Below are positions 6,139-8,167 of a DNA stretch of 8,167 nt, piece by piece (the stretch's first letter is position 1; every line of letters starts with the position of its first letter). This stretch comes from Chloroflexota bacterium. GTDB lineage: Bacteria > Chloroflexota > UBA6077. The notes beneath the pieces are model-generated. The model made no database searches and was not told the DNA's origin. It saw only the letters and a program-made list of their open reading frames with translations. The position numbers were made by a program, and so were the translations under genes. The stretch lies in contig JAJZRD010000174.1 of NCBI GenBank assembly GCA_021845945.1, forward strand, positions 1-8,167. The letters are read 5' to 3'.

Positions 6139-6849
6139 ATGGATTACGACGAGCTGGAAAAGAGGCTAGGCGTCCAACTGCCGGATCGAGATCTGACCCG
6201 GCAGGCTATGGTTCACACCTCCTACCTGAACGAGAACCCCGGCTTCGCGCCGACCTCCAACGAGCGGCTGGAGTTCCTCGGTGATGCGGTTCTAGGGGCC
6301 GTGGTGGCCGACTACCTCTATCGCACCTTTCCGGATCTGCCCGAGGGCCAGCTTACCAGCCTTCGGGCGGCGGTCGTGCGCGCCCGGTCCCTGGCCGGTT
6401 GGGCGCGACAGCTCCAGCTGGGGGAGTTGCTGCTGCTGGGCAAGGGCGAGGAGACCCACGGGGGCCGCGAGCGGGAGGGGCTGCTGGCGGCGGCCTTCGA
6501 GGCGCTGCTGGCCGCCGTCTACCTGCAGCGGGGCTACGAGGGGGCGAAGCGGGCTCTGGAACTGTTCATGCCGGCCGCGATAGAATCGGTCATTCGCCGC
6601 CAGGCCGCCGTCGACGCCAAGTCGCAGCTCCAGCATCTCTGCCAGGCCACGTTGCAGGCCACCCCTGCCTATCGGGTGGTGGAGGTGTCTGGCCCTCCCC
6701 ACAAGCCGGTCTACACCGTCGAGGTGCTGGTGGGCGAGAGGGCGCTGGCCCAGGGCACCGGGCGGAGCAAACAGACGGCGGAGCAGGTGGCGGCGACCGA
6801 GGCGCTGCACCGGCTGGAGAGCGAAGCAGCGTCTGGCGAGTCCTCCTAG
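6139..6849 (+). CDS. rnc: Ribonuclease III
   Basis: The product (236 residues from ATG 6139) cuts double-stranded RNA in rRNA and mRNA processing. The signature NERLEFLGDAVL (41-52) carries the E, E and D equivalent to E38, E41 and D45 of the E. coli enzyme, and LPEGQL supplies the E65 equivalent at residue 69. The second catalytic cluster reads LLAAAFEAL: the E117 equivalent is kept (residue 121), but the position of D114 is alanine (118). A C-terminal double-stranded RNA-binding domain follows (about 149-229), ending in SKQTAEQVAATEAL. The start is uncertain. In-frame ATGs lie at 6127, 6133 and 6139 with only a weak GGA ahead of the last, and a TTG at 6094 would translate the palindrome. 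It is probably co-transcribed with tldE and smc. Confidence 0.93.
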   Translation: MDYDELEKRLGVQLPDRDLTRQAMVHTSYLNENPGFAPTSNERLEFLGDAVLGAVVADYLYRTFPDLPEGQLTSLRAAVVRARSLAGWARQLQLGELLLLGKGEETHGGREREGLLAAAFEALLAAVYLQRGYEGAKRALELFMPAAIESVIRRQAAVDAKSQLQHLCQATLQATPAYRVVEVSGPPHKPVYTVEVLVGERALAQGTGRSKQTAEQVAATEALHRLESEAASGESS

Positions 6850-6872
6850 TTTCCCTTACTTCTCACTCGGCC

Positions 6873-6876
6873 GAGG
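6873..6876 (+). promoter_or_regulatory. Ribosome binding site fixing the smc TTG start
   Basis: GAGG stands six bases before TTG 6883 in the 33-base gap after rnc. No ATG or GTG start is available in frame between the rnc stop and the conserved first strand of SMC, so this site and the TTG are the only sensible start. Confidence 0.75.
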
Positions 6877-6882
6877 TTCTCC

Positions 6883-8167
6883 TTGCATCTCAAACGTCTG
6901 GAACTGTTGGGTTTCAAGAGCTTTGCGTCCAAGACGGTCCTGGAGCTGGACCGGGGGATAACCGCCGTGGTGGGGCCCAACGGGAGCGGCAAGAGCAACC
7001 TGGTGGATGCCATCCGGTGGGCCTTGGGAGAGCAGAGCCTGCGCGCGGTGCGCAGCCGGAAGAGCGAGGAGGTGATCTTCGCCGGCAACGTCCGCCGGCC
7101 TGCCGTCGGGATGGCTGAGGTCACCCTGGTGTTCGACAACTCCGACGGGACCATGCCGGTGCCCTTTGCCGAGGTATCCATCGCCCGCCGGCAGTACCGG
7201 TCGGGTGAGGGAGAGTACCTGATCAACCGGACCCGCGCCCGACTGAAGGACGTGGTCGAGCTGCTGACCCACGCCAGCCTGGGGCCCGACTCCTATGCGG
7301 TGGTTGGCCAGGGGGCGGTAGATGAGGTGCTGCTGCAGCGGCCCGAGGAGCGGCGGTCGCTGGTGGAGGCAGCCGCCGACATCAGCCGGTACCAGCTGAA
7401 GCTGAAGGAGAGCCTGTACAGACTGGGGGAGACCGAGTCCAACACCCAGCGGGTCGAGGACATCCGGGGCGAGATTTCGCCGCGCCTGGCCAAGCTGCGC
7501 ACTCAAGCCCACAGGGCACAGCGCTACGAACAGCTCAGCCAGCGGGTGAGGGAGATGCTCCAGTGGCGCTACCTGCTGGAGATCCGGCACGCCCGTGAGG
7601 TGGCTGCGGGCAATCTGGAGCGGGAGGGGAGCCGGTCGACGCGGCTGGCCGAGGTGAGCCGGGCCCAGGAAGCCGCCCGCCAGCGGGTGAGCGGACTGAG
7701 GAACCGGCTGCGAGAGGAGGAGACCTCCCTGGAGGCCGCCCGGGAGCGGCTGAATGCCCTGCGGCTGGCCCGCGCCAAGTCCGAGCGGGAATCCGCTCTG
7801 CTGCAGGAGCGGGAGACGGCCTACCGGCGCCAGGTCGGCGAGTCCGAGGAAGAGCTGTCTCGGGCGCGCAAGGAACGGGTGGAGCTGGAGGCGGAGGTCG
7901 CGAAGCTGGAGGCCCAGCGGGCGGAGCTGGCGGCGCGGGAGTCCAAGGCCCGCGCGGAGTCGACGCCGGTGGAGGCGGAGCGGCAGAAGGCCGCCTCGGA
8001 GCTGCGGTTCCTCCAGTCCCAGCTCGATCGGGTCTCGAGCGATCGGCAGACGGCGGTCTCCCGAAAGTCGGAGCTACAGGAGCGGCGAAACCACCTGGAG
8101 CGGGAGCTGCGCAAGGCCGAGGCGGTGCGGGGCGAGAGCCTCAAGGCCGCACAGGAGGCCACGGAGC
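6883..8167 (+). CDS. smc: Chromosome partition protein SMC, N-terminal part
   Basis: This is the first 428 codons of an SMC ATPase, which normally has about 1,150-1,200 residues. With ScpA and ScpB it condenses and segregates the chromosome. The frame stays open to the window edge without a stop. The N-terminus MHLKRLELLGFKSFASK is typical. The Walker A loop is GPNGSGKS (31-38), and ALGEQS and EEVIFAGN follow. The Q-loop glutamine lies in VVGQGAVDE (Q143), and the family motif RPEERR comes next. From about residue 165 the sequence becomes a long coiled coil rich in E, R, L and A that continues past the end. The hinge, second coil, signature motif and Walker B are not in view. The TTG start is supported by GAGG at 6873-6876. 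The rnc-smc order is found in many bacteria, often followed by ftsY. Confidence 0.97.
   Translation, partial: MHLKRLELLGFKSFASKTVLELDRGITAVVGPNGSGKSNLVDAIRWALGEQSLRAVRSRKSEEVIFAGNVRRPAVGMAEVTLVFDNSDGTMPVPFAEVSIARRQYRSGEGEYLINRTRARLKDVVELLTHASLGPDSYAVVGQGAVDEVLLQRPEERRSLVEAAADISRYQLKLKESLYRLGETESNTQRVEDIRGEISPRLAKLRTQAHRAQRYEQLSQRVREMLQWRYLLEIRHAREVAAGNLEREGSRSTRLAEVSRAQEAARQRVSGLRNRLREEETSLEAARERLNALRLARAKSERESALLQERETAYRRQVGESEEELSRARKERVELEAEVAKLEAQRAELAARESKARAESTPVEAERQKAASELRFLQSQLDRVSSDRQTAVSRKSELQERRNHLERELRKAEAVRGESLKAAQEATE

Noticed and set aside
6399..7118. 239-codon plus-strand frame across the rnc-smc junction
   Set aside because: It overlaps both rnc and smc out of frame and is Gly/Ala/Arg-rich. 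Both overlapped genes carry firm motifs.

Overview
This is a GC-rich chromosomal window from a bacterium. The best guess for the host is Chloroflexota or a relative, but this is an inference only. It rests on the mix of genes (two DUF881 proteins, an FmdB zinc ribbon, TldD/TldE, and rnc directly followed by smc), on frequent GTG/TTG starts (about five of eight genes), and on a short dispersed-type palindrome (6095-6124) of a kind I associate from memory with Chloroflexota and cyanobacterial genomes. No phage, transposase, CRISPR or toxin genes are visible. The content is housekeeping, and I see no clear undescribed multi-gene system.

Layout. Positions 1-215 hold no supportable gene. At 216-1094 (+) lies a tandem-domain universal stress protein. 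The spacer 1095-1298 contains a degenerate tRNA-like element on the minus strand (1116-1195) and then a good sigma70-type promoter (1244-1272). That promoter drives two coupled DUF881 paralogues, 1299-2126 and 2132-2815, both membrane-anchored with a coiled coil. A perfect 10-bp hairpin (2891-2915) separates them from a convergent FmdB-type zinc-ribbon gene (2937-3170, -), which has its own near-consensus promoter (3210-3238).

Divergent from fmdB is the tldD-tldE pair (3299-4738 and 4749-6086), the two subunits of a metallopeptidase. It is preceded by a terminator-like hairpin just upstream of the tldD ribosome binding site. Ten bases separate tldD from tldE, so they are almost certainly co-transcribed. 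Next comes rnc (RNase III, about 6139-6849), whose initiation region is occupied by the palindromic repeat. The smc gene follows (from TTG 6883) and is cut by the window end. The rnc-smc order is a known conserved arrangement.

The points most worth a second look are these. One metal-binding aspartate of RNase III is replaced by alanine. The palindrome sits in the translation start region of rnc and could affect its expression. There is a tRNA-like relic between usp and the DUF881 pair. There is also a possible attenuator in front of tldD.
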